A program made the position numbers and the translations under genes. This document shows, piece after piece, positions 34,711-42,727 of a DNA stretch of 64,000 nucleotides; position 1 is the stretch's first letter; each line of letters opens with the position of its first letter. The notes beneath the pieces were generated by a model that was given only the letters and a program-made list of their open reading frames with translations, was not told where the DNA came from and did no database searches. Origin of the DNA: Spirosoma lacussanchae (GTDB lineage Bacteria > Bacteroidota > Bacteroidia > Cytophagales > Spirosomataceae); contig NZ_SWJG01000010.1 of assembly GCF_005870035.1 (NCBI RefSeq), positions 124,001-188,000 on the forward strand. The letters are read 5' to 3'.

Positions 34711-34843
34711 TTTATAAGTAATCCACTTACAGACAAATGTTTACGCCGTCAGGTAAATTAACGACCAGAACTCCGTAATGCACTGATTATGACCTGAAAA
34801 ACCGATATTTTTCGTACGCAAACCTTACTCACCATCCATACCT

Positions 34844-35686
34844 ATGAGCAACCACGCTGCGGCAGACAAACTTCTCATCATCAACCAGGAGAACTCACCG
34901 ATTAACCTCAGAAAAATCCTTATTTCGCCACCCAGTACCGGTGTCGAAGACCGGGGTAACAATATCCTCCATTTCAACAGTGCGAACCGGGGCTATGAAG
35001 GCCGCAATGCCAGCGCTACAGAGTTTGTAAAAACAGAGCTGGTCAATGCCGAAGCGCTGGAAAGCGATAGTGAGATTCTGCAGTTTGCGGTTCGGAAAGC
35101 CCGGGAGTTCCGGCAACAAAAGAAAGGAACCTACCTGGAGTTTGGGTTCTGTACCGGTCGTACAATCAACTTTATTGCCGCGCTCGCCTATTATACGGAT
35201 GTATGGGGATTCGATTCCTGCGAAGGCTTGCCGGAAGACTGGCGGGGCCACTTCGAGAAAGAGAAGTTCAAAATGATTCCCCATCCCGACCAGTCGGGTT
35301 TACCGTATATTCCCTTCGTGCCGCTGGCCAATGTGAAGCTGGTGATCGGTGAAATTTCGAAAACGCTGCCCGTATTCATCAGAACCCGACTGGAGGCCGA
35401 TCAGCACGTTGAGCTGCTACACATCGACACTGATATTTACCGCTCTGCCAAAACCGTTTATCGCGAACTGGACGACCGCATTGTGCCGGGTGTTACGGTC
35501 GTAGTGCTGGACGAGGGGTATAACTACTTCTACGACGAACGGCTGGACAAGGGCGAGAGTGAGTGGAAAGAACACGAATACAAAGCCACCCACGAGTTTG
35601 CCCGCCGGAAAGGGTATCGGGTTGAGTACCTGGCCTACAATAAAACGCATCAGCAGCTGGTATTACGCTTTATGAACGGACGCTGA
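34844..35686 (+). CDS. Class I SAM-dependent methyltransferase (TylF/MycF-like)
   Basis: 280 residues. The SAM-binding glycine loop TYLEFGFCTGRTINF is followed by VWGFDSCEGLPEDWR and HIDTDIYRSAKTVYREL, RIVPGVTVVVLDEGYN. The DT/D metal-binding pattern and GFDSFEGLP-like block are those of the macrocin O-methyltransferase (TylF) group, which methylates sugar hydroxyls. The first 90 residues are less conserved. Its stop codon overlaps the next start by one base (TGATG), so the two proteins are translated together. Substrate unknown; a glycan or surface sugar is plausible given the membrane partner. Confidence 0.8.
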   Translation: MSNHAAADKLLIINQENSPINLRKILISPPSTGVEDRGNNILHFNSANRGYEGRNASATEFVKTELVNAEALESDSEILQFAVRKAREFRQQKKGTYLEFGFCTGRTINFIAALAYYTDVWGFDSCEGLPEDWRGHFEKEKFKMIPHPDQSGLPYIPFVPLANVKLVIGEISKTLPVFIRTRLEADQHVELLHIDTDIYRSAKTVYRELDDRIVPGVTVVVLDEGYNYFYDERLDKGESEWKEHEYKATHEFARRKGYRVEYLAYNKTHQQLVLRFMNGR

Positions 35687-37476
35687 TGGCCAGGCGACGT
35701 CGGTTATCCGAAGTAGACTTTATTGCCCAGCTCGACAGGCTGCTCACCAATAAAGCGAAGGTCAGTCTGGATAGCGTTGAGCCCGTTGTTATCAAGCAAT
35801 ATTATATCAATGGGAAAAAAGATGAGCGCGATACGCCACCCAGGTTCATCAAAGAAGTAACGATAAACGATGTTAAAACGGGCGTTCTGGAAATCAAAGC
35901 CTGGAAGAACATTGGGCTTACTATTCAGAATACCACGATGGGTGGGCTGTGGCTGATCGATCAGTGCGAATTTGAATCCATTGAGATTACCGACTGTCCC
36001 AATTTTAACGGGCCGATCAAGTTGATGAACTCAACGGTGAAGCGCCTGGTCATATCCGATTCAGTCATTACCGGAATACAGCTTTCTAAAAATTCATCGG
36101 TCGAAACAATCGTCATCACCAACAGCACCATAGAAAAACCTACTGACGATTCGCTTCTCTATACAGGTTTCTACATCGACTCATCCGTAGTCAGCAACCT
36201 GACCATAAGCGACATTACCACTGAACAGCACATCTGCAACGCAACCCTTTCGAGTTCGGTACTGCGCAACCTGACCATCAGCCGGTCAGAAAACGTGGGG
36301 GCGTTTACGCTCAAGAAAGAAGCTACGCTGGGTGCGGTGAGCATTAGGGAGTCGGCGGTCGGCGGCTTGCTGGTTGCCGACCGCTCGGATCTACAAACGA
36401 TCAACATCGCGAAAGACAGTACGGTCGATGAACTGTCGCTGACGGGCGCTCCCGGTCTGCAAAGCCTGCTCGTGGAAGAATCGAAGATTGGTACCATTAC
36501 GTTCAATAACCAGCTTTTGCCCGAGGGCCTGATCCGGGCCGTAAAAATCGATACACTCAGGTTCCTGAATAACTTCCGGAAAGATTCTGTCTTACAAATC
36601 AACAACGTGATCTTCAGGACGCTGATTTTTGAGGATTTCAACAACCTCGGTAATCTCAAATTCAGCAACGTAGACCGGGTTGCTGAGGGGCAGTCCAGCA
36701 TTGAGATTCGCAACTCCGATCTGGGTAAAGCCCAGTTCATTGGCTGCAAGCTGGAAGATGCCGTTCGTTTCGAATTTTACAATTCCAAACTGCTCGAAAT
36801 CTTTGTAGCAGGTACCATTTTTCCGGGTGTGGTTACCCCCTCTCCAAAGGGTATATACCGCGAGTATCACGTGCTGGAACAGCAGCAGTTGGCCCTGGGA
36901 CAGCTCCAGAAAGTGTATGAAAACAACGGCAACACCGTTCAGGCGCTGGAGTACCAGGCCCGGTACTTAAAAACAATTCAGGATGAACTGGCCAGTCGGC
37001 TCCCACGCTGGTTGCAGGCTTTTCTCAGCGGGAGCGCGCAGGCGGTTGCCTTTGTTGGCCGAAGCGTTTCCAGCCTAGCCGATAAACTATCGAGACAGGA
37101 TCGGCTTAACCGGAAAGAACGCGCTGATTTCGTATCACTCACCCTCAACTACCTGTCCAACAACTTCGGCAACAGCCTGACCCGAGCCTTCTGGTGGACC
37201 ATTGCTATCAGCCTGCTCCTGTTTGGGATGTACGGCTGTAGTATCGGCTATAAGCCGACTGCGCATTGGTTGGTAGCAGACAATAGAGACGCTTTTTTTC
37301 ACCTGATGAGTTACTATCCGGAATTTCTGCTACCGACCCATAAGTCAAACTTCATAGAAGGCCCTATCGAACACCCCGATAGGGCCCGGTTTATAGACTC
37401 GTTGTCGCGCATCATCATTGCCTACATGCTGTATCAGTTTGTACAGGCCTTCCGTAAGTACGGCCGCCGAAGCTGA
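35686..37476 (+). CDS. Beta-solenoid (pentapeptide-like) membrane protein of unknown function
   Basis: 596 residues. Residues about 50-380 are a long run of short beta strands spaced regularly (LEIKAWKNIGLTIQNTTMGG, ESIEITDCPNFNGPI, KRLVISDSVITGIQL, VETIVITNST), typical of a right-handed beta solenoid with loosely kept pentapeptide-type repeats. Residues 390-430 are helical. Two membrane segments follow: ALTR-like AFWWTIAISLLLFGMYGC near 495-515 and a second near RIIIAYMLYQFVQAFRKYG at the C terminus, with a re-entrant-looking FHLMSYYPEFLLP between them, as in small two-TM channel-like modules. No signal peptide is seen, so the solenoid is likely cytoplasmic. Function unknown; coupled to the methyltransferase. 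Confidence 0.75.
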   Translation: MARRRRLSEVDFIAQLDRLLTNKAKVSLDSVEPVVIKQYYINGKKDERDTPPRFIKEVTINDVKTGVLEIKAWKNIGLTIQNTTMGGLWLIDQCEFESIEITDCPNFNGPIKLMNSTVKRLVISDSVITGIQLSKNSSVETIVITNSTIEKPTDDSLLYTGFYIDSSVVSNLTISDITTEQHICNATLSSSVLRNLTISRSENVGAFTLKKEATLGAVSIRESAVGGLLVADRSDLQTINIAKDSTVDELSLTGAPGLQSLLVEESKIGTITFNNQLLPEGLIRAVKIDTLRFLNNFRKDSVLQINNVIFRTLIFEDFNNLGNLKFSNVDRVAEGQSSIEIRNSDLGKAQFIGCKLEDAVRFEFYNSKLLEIFVAGTIFPGVVTPSPKGIYREYHVLEQQQLALGQLQKVYENNGNTVQALEYQARYLKTIQDELASRLPRWLQAFLSGSAQAVAFVGRSVSSLADKLSRQDRLNRKERADFVSLTLNYLSNNFGNSLTRAFWWTIAISLLLFGMYGCSIGYKPTAHWLVADNRDAFFHLMSYYPEFLLPTHKSNFIEGPIEHPDRARFIDSLSRIIIAYMLYQFVQAFRKYGRRS

Positions 37477-37490
37477 TGCGCTGTACCTGC

Positions 37491-38954
37491 CTACCGGCTT
37501 ATGGTTTTCAGCAGGGTTCCGCGGGTTATGCGGTCGTCGGCTTTGAGGCTGTTCAGCGTGCCTAGTTCTTCGAGTCGGCTGGCGGGCATGTTCAGGGCGG
37601 TCATCACCTCCCGGAACGAACCATCGCGCGGGGCGGCCTGAATCCGGACGCGCTCGGGTTTGCGGTTCAGCTTATCGGGGTCGGTCAGTGCCCGGAAGCC
37701 CCCCGCCACCTGCCGGAAGGTAGGCAGACGGTTACCAAACGCAGCGGCCTGCGACAGGCCATGCAGCGCATAAACGGCGTTGTTGTACTGGATGAGCCAG
37801 GTAGCGATCTGCAGCCGGGTTTTGGGATCCTGCTGCTGTTGTGGCTGGCCCTGCTGCTGCTGCGCCTGCTGCTGCGAAACCAGGAACAGAGCCGGGTTGC
37901 CGTTGATGGTGGTGCGGCTGTTTTCGAGTACGTTCAGGCTCAACTCTTTCACCAGGTTCTGGGCCGCTTCATCGAGTGAGCCACCTTTGGCCAACATCAG
38001 GATCATAGCTGCCTGGCCATCCTTGGGCCCCATTTGAAACTGCTCCGGCGAATTCTGGTGATTCCAGTCGGCAGGTACCGGAAACTGGAACCGCAACTCA
38101 GGATGATAGAACTGATTATTCTCGACAAAGCCCTGTTTGGGGTCCTCGCCGAAGATGATTCCGTCAATCATGCGCAGGTACGACTCCCGATCGGTTCTGT
38201 AGCTGGCGGGGTTTTTAGCCTGATAACTCTGGGCCAGCTCGTTCACGCGTGCCTGGCGGTTGCCTGGATCGGGGTGGGTGCTCATGAACTGCGGAATAGC
38301 CTGACCGGCATTATCCTGGATGCGTTTGATGGTACCGAAGAAGCCGGCCATCTGACGGGCGTCGTAGCCGATCTTGCTGGAATACTCAACGCCAATTTCG
38401 TCCGACTCCGACTCGTGGGCCCGGCTGTAGCCCAGCAAGGCCAGCTGTAAACCCTGCGACGCGGCTTCGGTCAGCTGCCCCGTTTTGTCGAGCAGCACCG
38501 ACCCCAGAATCAGACCCGCCGTGCCGAAGAGCTGACTCGTTTGCTGGCGGGCCGAATGCTGGGCCGTAATATGACCGATCTCATGACCCAGTACCCCGGC
38601 AAACTCCGCTTCGTTGTTGAAGTGGGCCATGATGCCGCGGGTGAAATAAACATAACCGCCCGGTACCGCAAAGGCGTTTACCACGGGCGAGTCGACAATG
38701 TAAAACTGGTAAGGCAGGTCGGGCCGGTGCGAAATCCGCGCCATAGCCTTTCCTTTTTCGTTGATAAAGGCCTGTAGTTTCTGGTCATCATACAGCCCCA
38801 TCGTAGCAACAACCGACGGGTGCGACTGCTGGCCGAGGGCAATTTCCTGCTCTTTCGACATAAAGACAACCTGGCGCTTGCCCGTCACGGGGTTGCGCGA
38901 ACAGGCCGACAAACCGACGAGCGCGCTGAGAACAAGGATACGAAATGTAAGCAT
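37491..38954 (-). CDS. M48-family metalloprotease lipoprotein (BepA/LoiP-like)
   Basis: 487 residues with the lipoprotein signal MLTFRILVLSALVGLSAC. The zinc site is GHEIGH (H124-E-x-x-H128) and the third ligand lies in SRAHESESDEIGVEY. Upstream blocks NAFAVPGGYVYFTRGI and C-terminal region (about 285-487) of unknown fold, with a glutamine-rich linker around residues 370-385 encoded by CTG/CAG-like triplet runs. Homologues remove misassembled outer-membrane proteins. A TACATTTG element (minus strand, 39028-39035) lies upstream with no good -33 box. Confidence 0.92.
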   Translation of the reverse strand: MLTFRILVLSALVGLSACSRNPVTGKRQVVFMSKEQEIALGQQSHPSVVATMGLYDDQKLQAFINEKGKAMARISHRPDLPYQFYIVDSPVVNAFAVPGGYVYFTRGIMAHFNNEAEFAGVLGHEIGHITAQHSARQQTSQLFGTAGLILGSVLLDKTGQLTEAASQGLQLALLGYSRAHESESDEIGVEYSSKIGYDARQMAGFFGTIKRIQDNAGQAIPQFMSTHPDPGNRQARVNELAQSYQAKNPASYRTDRESYLRMIDGIIFGEDPKQGFVENNQFYHPELRFQFPVPADWNHQNSPEQFQMGPKDGQAAMILMLAKGGSLDEAAQNLVKELSLNVLENSRTTINGNPALFLVSQQQAQQQQGQPQQQQDPKTRLQIATWLIQYNNAVYALHGLSQAAAFGNRLPTFRQVAGGFRALTDPDKLNRKPERVRIQAAPRDGSFREVMTALNMPASRLEELGTLNSLKADDRITRGTLLKTISR

Positions 38955-39049
38955 AGTGAATGGGTTTATAAACGGTCATCTGGATACGGGTGGAGGTATC
39001 CGACCGGGGTATCTGCAAAATAGAAACCAAATGTAGCGAAAGAGGAAAA

Positions 39050-39973
39050 CTACTTATGTCCAATGGTCTGACGGTAGCGCAGACTCTCGCGCATGGGACT
39101 ACCCCGCCCGATGAACCAGGCCAGCCGCCCGAAGATCGGGTCACGCCGGAATTTACGTCCGTTTTTGATGAAATAGTACAGCCGGAACAGGACACGTTCG
39201 GGCCACGAATGGTATTTCCGGAAGTAATGGAACAGCGAAATGTAGTACTCTTTTTCGATGTCGTAATTGCGGGCTGTGCTCTGTCCGGTAAAGTGGACAT
39301 ATTCGGCCTCAGGCACCAGCCAGGCCGTATAACCGGCCCGCTGAAGCCGTTTGGCCAGGTCTTCTTCTTCTACGTAGAGGAAATGAGCCACGTCGAAACC
39401 ACCAATCGCCTGAAACGCCGACGCCCGCACAAAGAGCGTACTGCCCATGATAAACGGCACCTGAACCGGCTGCGTATATACCTGCTGCAAAGGCGGATAC
39501 AGGGCCGGGTTGAACCGTCGAACGGCCCCGTGCCCAAGCAGCTTGCTGCCCAGCGTAGGCAGGTAGCCAAATGTTTGCTGGCGGGAACCGTCGCCCGCAA
39601 ACATCTGCGCGCCACTCAGGCCAGCCTGTGGCGTGGCATCCATAAAATCGGCCAGTTGTGTACACACATCGGTCCGCAGTACACAGTCGTTGTTCAGGAA
39701 GTAATAGTAGGTCGCCCGCGGACTGGCGGCCTGAACGCCCAGCATATTTCCGCCCGAAAACCCCAGGTTGATACGGCTCCTGACAAGCTGCACATTCGGC
39801 TGTGCCGTCAGCGTTTCCAGAGCCATCAGATCGGCCGGGTTCGAATTATTATCGACGATAATAATTTCGAAGTCAATCCCTTTCGTTTTGTCAACAATCG
39901 ATTCAACGCAGTCGATAGTGAAGCGGTGGGAGTTGTAATTGAGCAGAATAATGGAAACGAAACGCTGGCTCAT
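39050..39973 (-). CDS. Glycosyltransferase family 2 protein
   Basis: 307 residues from the ATG at 39973; an in-frame TTG upstream adds 22 residues that do not fit the family start. The GT-A fold begins VSIILLNYNSHRFTIDCVESI, then EIIIVDNNSNPADL, YYYFLNNDCVLR with the DxD-like metal site, and FLYVEEEDLAKRLQRAGY (the ED..L segment). Similar to rhamnosyltransferase-like GT2 enzymes acting on cell-surface glycans. The C terminus (KEYYISLFHYFRKY) is amphipathic and probably membrane-associated. It stands alone between the M48 protease and recX. Confidence 0.9.
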   Translation of the reverse strand: MSQRFVSIILLNYNSHRFTIDCVESIVDKTKGIDFEIIIVDNNSNPADLMALETLTAQPNVQLVRSRINLGFSGGNMLGVQAASPRATYYYFLNNDCVLRTDVCTQLADFMDATPQAGLSGAQMFAGDGSRQQTFGYLPTLGSKLLGHGAVRRFNPALYPPLQQVYTQPVQVPFIMGSTLFVRASAFQAIGGFDVAHFLYVEEEDLAKRLQRAGYTAWLVPEAEYVHFTGQSTARNYDIEKEYYISLFHYFRKYHSWPERVLFRLYYFIKNGRKFRRDPIFGRLAWFIGRGSPMRESLRYRQTIGHK

Positions 39974-40078
39974 CGGCAAAACAGAGACCACCACCCGGCG
40001 GCAAACCGCAAAGTACCAGTAATTCAGGGGGCGAAGCAAATCACGTAGCCTGAAAGCAGCAGAACCTACCGGCCCAGG

Positions 40079-40537
40079 TCAATCCTCGGCCCCCAAAACC
40101 GCGAAGATCAGGTCTGATTCGTAGCCACGGCTCATGGCAAACCGAACGAGTTTTTGTTTGATAACGAGCGGATTGGCGTCGTTCAGGCTCCGCCGTTTCC
40201 TGTCGAGCAGGTCGACCAGCGTTTGCCGGTAGTCCTCGGGTTCAATTTCGTTGAGGGCTTCGTTGAGGTTGTAGCCGGTAATGCCACGCTGCTGGAGGTG
40301 TTGTTTGATTTTGCGTTTGCCCCAGCCTTTGACGCGGAATTTACCCCCGGCAAAGCTCTTGGCGAAGCGCTCTTCGTTAAGGTAATTCTGCTGAATCAGT
40401 TCAGCGATTACTTCCTCCGCATCATCGCCCCAAACGCCCCATTCCTTCAGCCGATCACGCACTTCCTGCTGCGTCCGCTCCTGGTAAGCACAGAACATAG
40501 CGGCCTTTCGTAACGCATCTTTCAGGGTGTCTGTCAT
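40079..40537 (-). CDS. recX: RecX-family regulatory protein
   Basis: 152 residues from the ATG at 40537; 24 extra upstream residues (Arg-rich) are probably untranslated. It has three tandem three-helix repeats typical of RecX: FCAYQERTQQEVRDRLKEWG, LIQQNYLNEERFAKSFAGGK then KRKIKQHLQQRGI, and DLLDRKRRSLNDANPLVIKQ then KLVRFAMSRGYESDLI. RecX binds RecA filaments and limits recombination. No recA in the window. Starts near a dispersed repeat. Confidence 0.88.
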   Translation of the reverse strand: MTDTLKDALRKAAMFCAYQERTQQEVRDRLKEWGVWGDDAEEVIAELIQQNYLNEERFAKSFAGGKFRVKGWGKRKIKQHLQQRGITGYNLNEALNEIEPEDYRQTLVDLLDRKRRSLNDANPLVIKQKLVRFAMSRGYESDLIFAVLGAED

Positions 40538-40606
40538 ACCACAAAAATACGAAAAAAGGGCCATGAAAGCCCTTTTTCGTGCTCTGTGAGGCCGGCGCTG
40601 TATCAT

Positions 40607-40712
40607 CACCGTGGTCCGTGAGGAGACAGCGCCGATGCATCAGCAATAAACCATCCGGACAGGAGACGCAAGGGTCGGGCCGCCGGAGCGGTTGCGTCTC
40701 CTGTCCGGATGG
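40607..40712. repeat. Structured intergenic repeat element, copy B
   Basis: CACCGTGGTCCGTG (40607-40620), identical to copy A at 25941-25954. It is followed by a perfect 21-bp stem whose arms are 40651-40671 (CCATCCGGACAGGAGACGCA plus A) and 40692-40712 (reverse complement), with a 20-base loop. The element fills the space between the RraA-like gene (stop 40718) and recX, and should terminate the RraA operon. Confidence 0.75.
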
Positions 40713-40717
40713 TCGTT

Positions 40718-41650
40718 TTACCAGGTTCGTTTGCTCATCATTTTGTCGAGTTCGGGTTTGGTCATGGTACCCAGTTCCGGGTGGCCGCCGAGCCATTTGA
40801 GGAAAGCAGTCTTGATCTCGTCGTTCCACTGGCTATCGATCTGACCGGTTGTGTACCGACCCGACTTTACCATTTCGAAGCCGAACTGATCTTTACGAAC
40901 CACAAACTCGGCCGTACTGACAACCTGTTCAGCCATGTGGGCCGGCACGAACAGTACCCCTTCGCGCTGCGCAATCACCAGATCACCTGGCAGCACCATA
41001 GCGTTCCCCATACGAATGGGCGTGTTCAGTCCCATAAGCACCATTTCTTCCAGAAAAGACGGGTGAAAATCGCGCACGAAGGCGTTGAACCCTTTGATCT
41101 GCTGCAACTCCTGCAGGTCGCGGGCGGCTCCGTTGAACACCACACCGTTGCCGGTTTTGCTGAAGATTGCATTGCCCAGGGTAGCGCCCATCAGCGTACC
41201 TCCGCCAATTTTCCCGAAGGCGTCGGCCACGTATACATCGCCCTTGGTCAGCACATCGATTGGCCAGGCGTTGGTATTCCCTTTGCGACCCTGCTGGGTG
41301 GTGCCCCGCTGTTTGATGTTCTTCTCTACATCGGGCCGACTGGGCATGAACATGGCCGTAACGGCGCGCCCAATGACCGGTACATCGTCTTTGATCAGTT
41401 TCCAGCCGCCCTCGAACTGATTGGTATAGCCTTCGTTTTTTAACACCGTCCAGGCGTCGTCGATGCCGATGTGTCTGGCCCGCTCCAGCAGCGCGTCCGG
41501 AATTTTAGGGCGACCGTCGGGGAAACGGTCGCCTTTCCACTCGGACGTCAGAAAGACCAGCTCATCTTTCGGGATGGTTTGTGCGGATAACGAGTGACTG
41601 GCGTAACCAATCAGGCCGACCAGCGTCAGGCAGGTAATCATGCGTTTCAT
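40718..41650 (-). CDS. Exported RraA-like/HMG-aldolase-family protein (copy 1)
   Basis: 310 residues with an N-terminal signal peptide MKRMITCLTLVGLIGYASHSLSAQ. The RraA fold core spans about residues 55-235: VIGRAVTAMFMPS, WPIDVLTKGDVYVADAFGKI, MGATLGNAIFSKTGNGVVFNG and ARDLQEL, matching the G-x20-R-D-x2-E pattern of HMG/CHA aldolases. The C-terminal 80 residues (PGDLVIAQREGVLFVPAHMAEQVV and a Trp-rich end) extend beyond classical RraA. Cytosolic relatives cleave 4-hydroxy-4-methyl-2-oxoglutarate type acids or inhibit RNase E. The signal peptide points to the periplasm, where only an enzyme role makes sense. Paralog of the next gene, 13 bp away. Confidence 0.82.
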   Translation of the reverse strand: MKRMITCLTLVGLIGYASHSLSAQTIPKDELVFLTSEWKGDRFPDGRPKIPDALLERARHIGIDDAWTVLKNEGYTNQFEGGWKLIKDDVPVIGRAVTAMFMPSRPDVEKNIKQRGTTQQGRKGNTNAWPIDVLTKGDVYVADAFGKIGGGTLMGATLGNAIFSKTGNGVVFNGAARDLQELQQIKGFNAFVRDFHPSFLEEMVLMGLNTPIRMGNAMVLPGDLVIAQREGVLFVPAHMAEQVVSTAEFVVRKDQFGFEMVKSGRYTTGQIDSQWNDEIKTAFLKWLGGHPELGTMTKPELDKMMSKRTW

Positions 41651-41663
41651 TCGTCCGAATCAA

Positions 41664-42599
41664 TTAATGGCCTTCTTTGGCCAGGTAAGCGTCGATGTCT
41701 TTTTGGGTGATGGCTAACTTTTTGGGATACTTGGCCACCCACTGCCGGAACTCGCCTTTGATTTTGTCGGACCAGTCGCCGTGGATTTCGCCGGAGGGGT
41801 ATTTGCTCTGCTGCAGCAGCACCCGCTCAAACTCATCGCGCAAAGCCGTCATTTCCGATGCCGACACGAGGCCTTCTACCAGATGAGCCGGGATAAACAC
41901 GGTGCCGTACTCGTTGGCAAATACCACATCGCCGGGCAGTACCGTCACATCACCGATTCGGATGGGAGCGTTGATGGAGGTGGGCGTCATGTCTTTGATA
42001 TACGATGGGTCATGGCCTTTTACCCAGGCGTTGAACCCCTTGGTATCTTTCAGCTCCTGCATATCCCGAACCGATCCGTAGAAGATTACTCCTTTGCCGG
42101 TTTTGCCGTAGATAGCGTTTCCCAGGCTCGACCCGATCAGCGTACCGTCTTTTATTTTTCCGTAGCCATCAGCCACATAGATATCGCCTTTGGTCAGAAT
42201 ATCGATCGGCCAGATGTTGATTCCGCCTTTCTGCGACCGTCCCTCAGCCTTTCCCTGCGCCCGGACCAGGCTATCGAGGTCGGGGCGGGTGGGCATAAAC
42301 TGCGCCGTTACCACCCGGCCGGTCATCGTTTCGCCCGGTTTGAGAATAATCCAGTTTTTTTCGACCTGGTTCCGATAGCCTTTATTGCCCAGATACCCCC
42401 AGATCTGTTCGAGTGTGCAGTTCTGAAGCCGTTCCAGCACCAGGTCGGGCACGTTGGGACGCCCGTCGGGCAGGCGGTCGCCTTTCCAGTTTGCGGTCAG
42501 TGCCTTGATGTACTCGGGCGATGAACCCACCCGCTGGGCCTGCGCTCCCAGGCTCAGCGAAACGACAATGGTCGAGGCAAGTACTAGTCTTTTTATCAT
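41664..42599 (-). CDS. Exported RraA-like/HMG-aldolase-family protein (copy 2)
   Basis: 311 residues with signal peptide MIKRLVLASTIVVSLSLGAQA. It aligns along its whole length with its downstream neighbour: LTANWKGDRLPDGRPNVPD at the start, MTGRVVTAQFMPTRPDLD, WPIDILTKGDIYVADGYGKI, SSLGNAIYGKTGKGVIFYG and VRDMQEL (catalytic Arg-Asp kept), PGDVVFANEYGTVFIPAHLVE. It is the first gene of the minus-strand pair, divergent from an enolase-superfamily enzyme. The two copies may form a heteromer or act on related acids. Confidence 0.82.
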   Translation of the reverse strand: MIKRLVLASTIVVSLSLGAQAQRVGSSPEYIKALTANWKGDRLPDGRPNVPDLVLERLQNCTLEQIWGYLGNKGYRNQVEKNWIILKPGETMTGRVVTAQFMPTRPDLDSLVRAQGKAEGRSQKGGINIWPIDILTKGDIYVADGYGKIKDGTLIGSSLGNAIYGKTGKGVIFYGSVRDMQELKDTKGFNAWVKGHDPSYIKDMTPTSINAPIRIGDVTVLPGDVVFANEYGTVFIPAHLVEGLVSASEMTALRDEFERVLLQQSKYPSGEIHGDWSDKIKGEFRQWVAKYPKKLAITQKDIDAYLAKEGH

Positions 42600-42681
42600 C
42601 TTTTTGAGGGGTATAGGATCGTACTGGATTTCTCTGATTTTCTACCAAAAAGCTGGTTCTATAAGTAAAATACTGACATTG

Positions 42682-42694
42682 ACCTATTTTAGGT
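42682..42694. promoter_or_regulatory. Inverted repeat in the divergent RraA/enolase-superfamily control region
   Basis: ACCTA-TTT-TAGGT is a perfect 5-3-5 dyad in the 128-bp gap between the divergent starts. It sits 34 bp before the plus-strand ATG and 83 bp before the minus-strand one, in an AT-rich stretch. A shared operator is plausible; no regulator gene is adjacent. Confidence 0.35.
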
Positions 42695-42727
42695 ATTAAT
42701 AGCCATATATCAAGACAACCCTTTACC

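Noticed and set aside
37826..37880. CTG/CAG triplet run resembling a microsatellite element
   Set aside because: It is inside the M48 protease gene in frame and codes for a glutamine-rich linker.
38990..40048. 352-residue open frame on the plus strand opposite the GT2 gene
   Set aside because: The minus-strand protein has the complete GT2 pattern; the opposite frame is an unstructured shadow.
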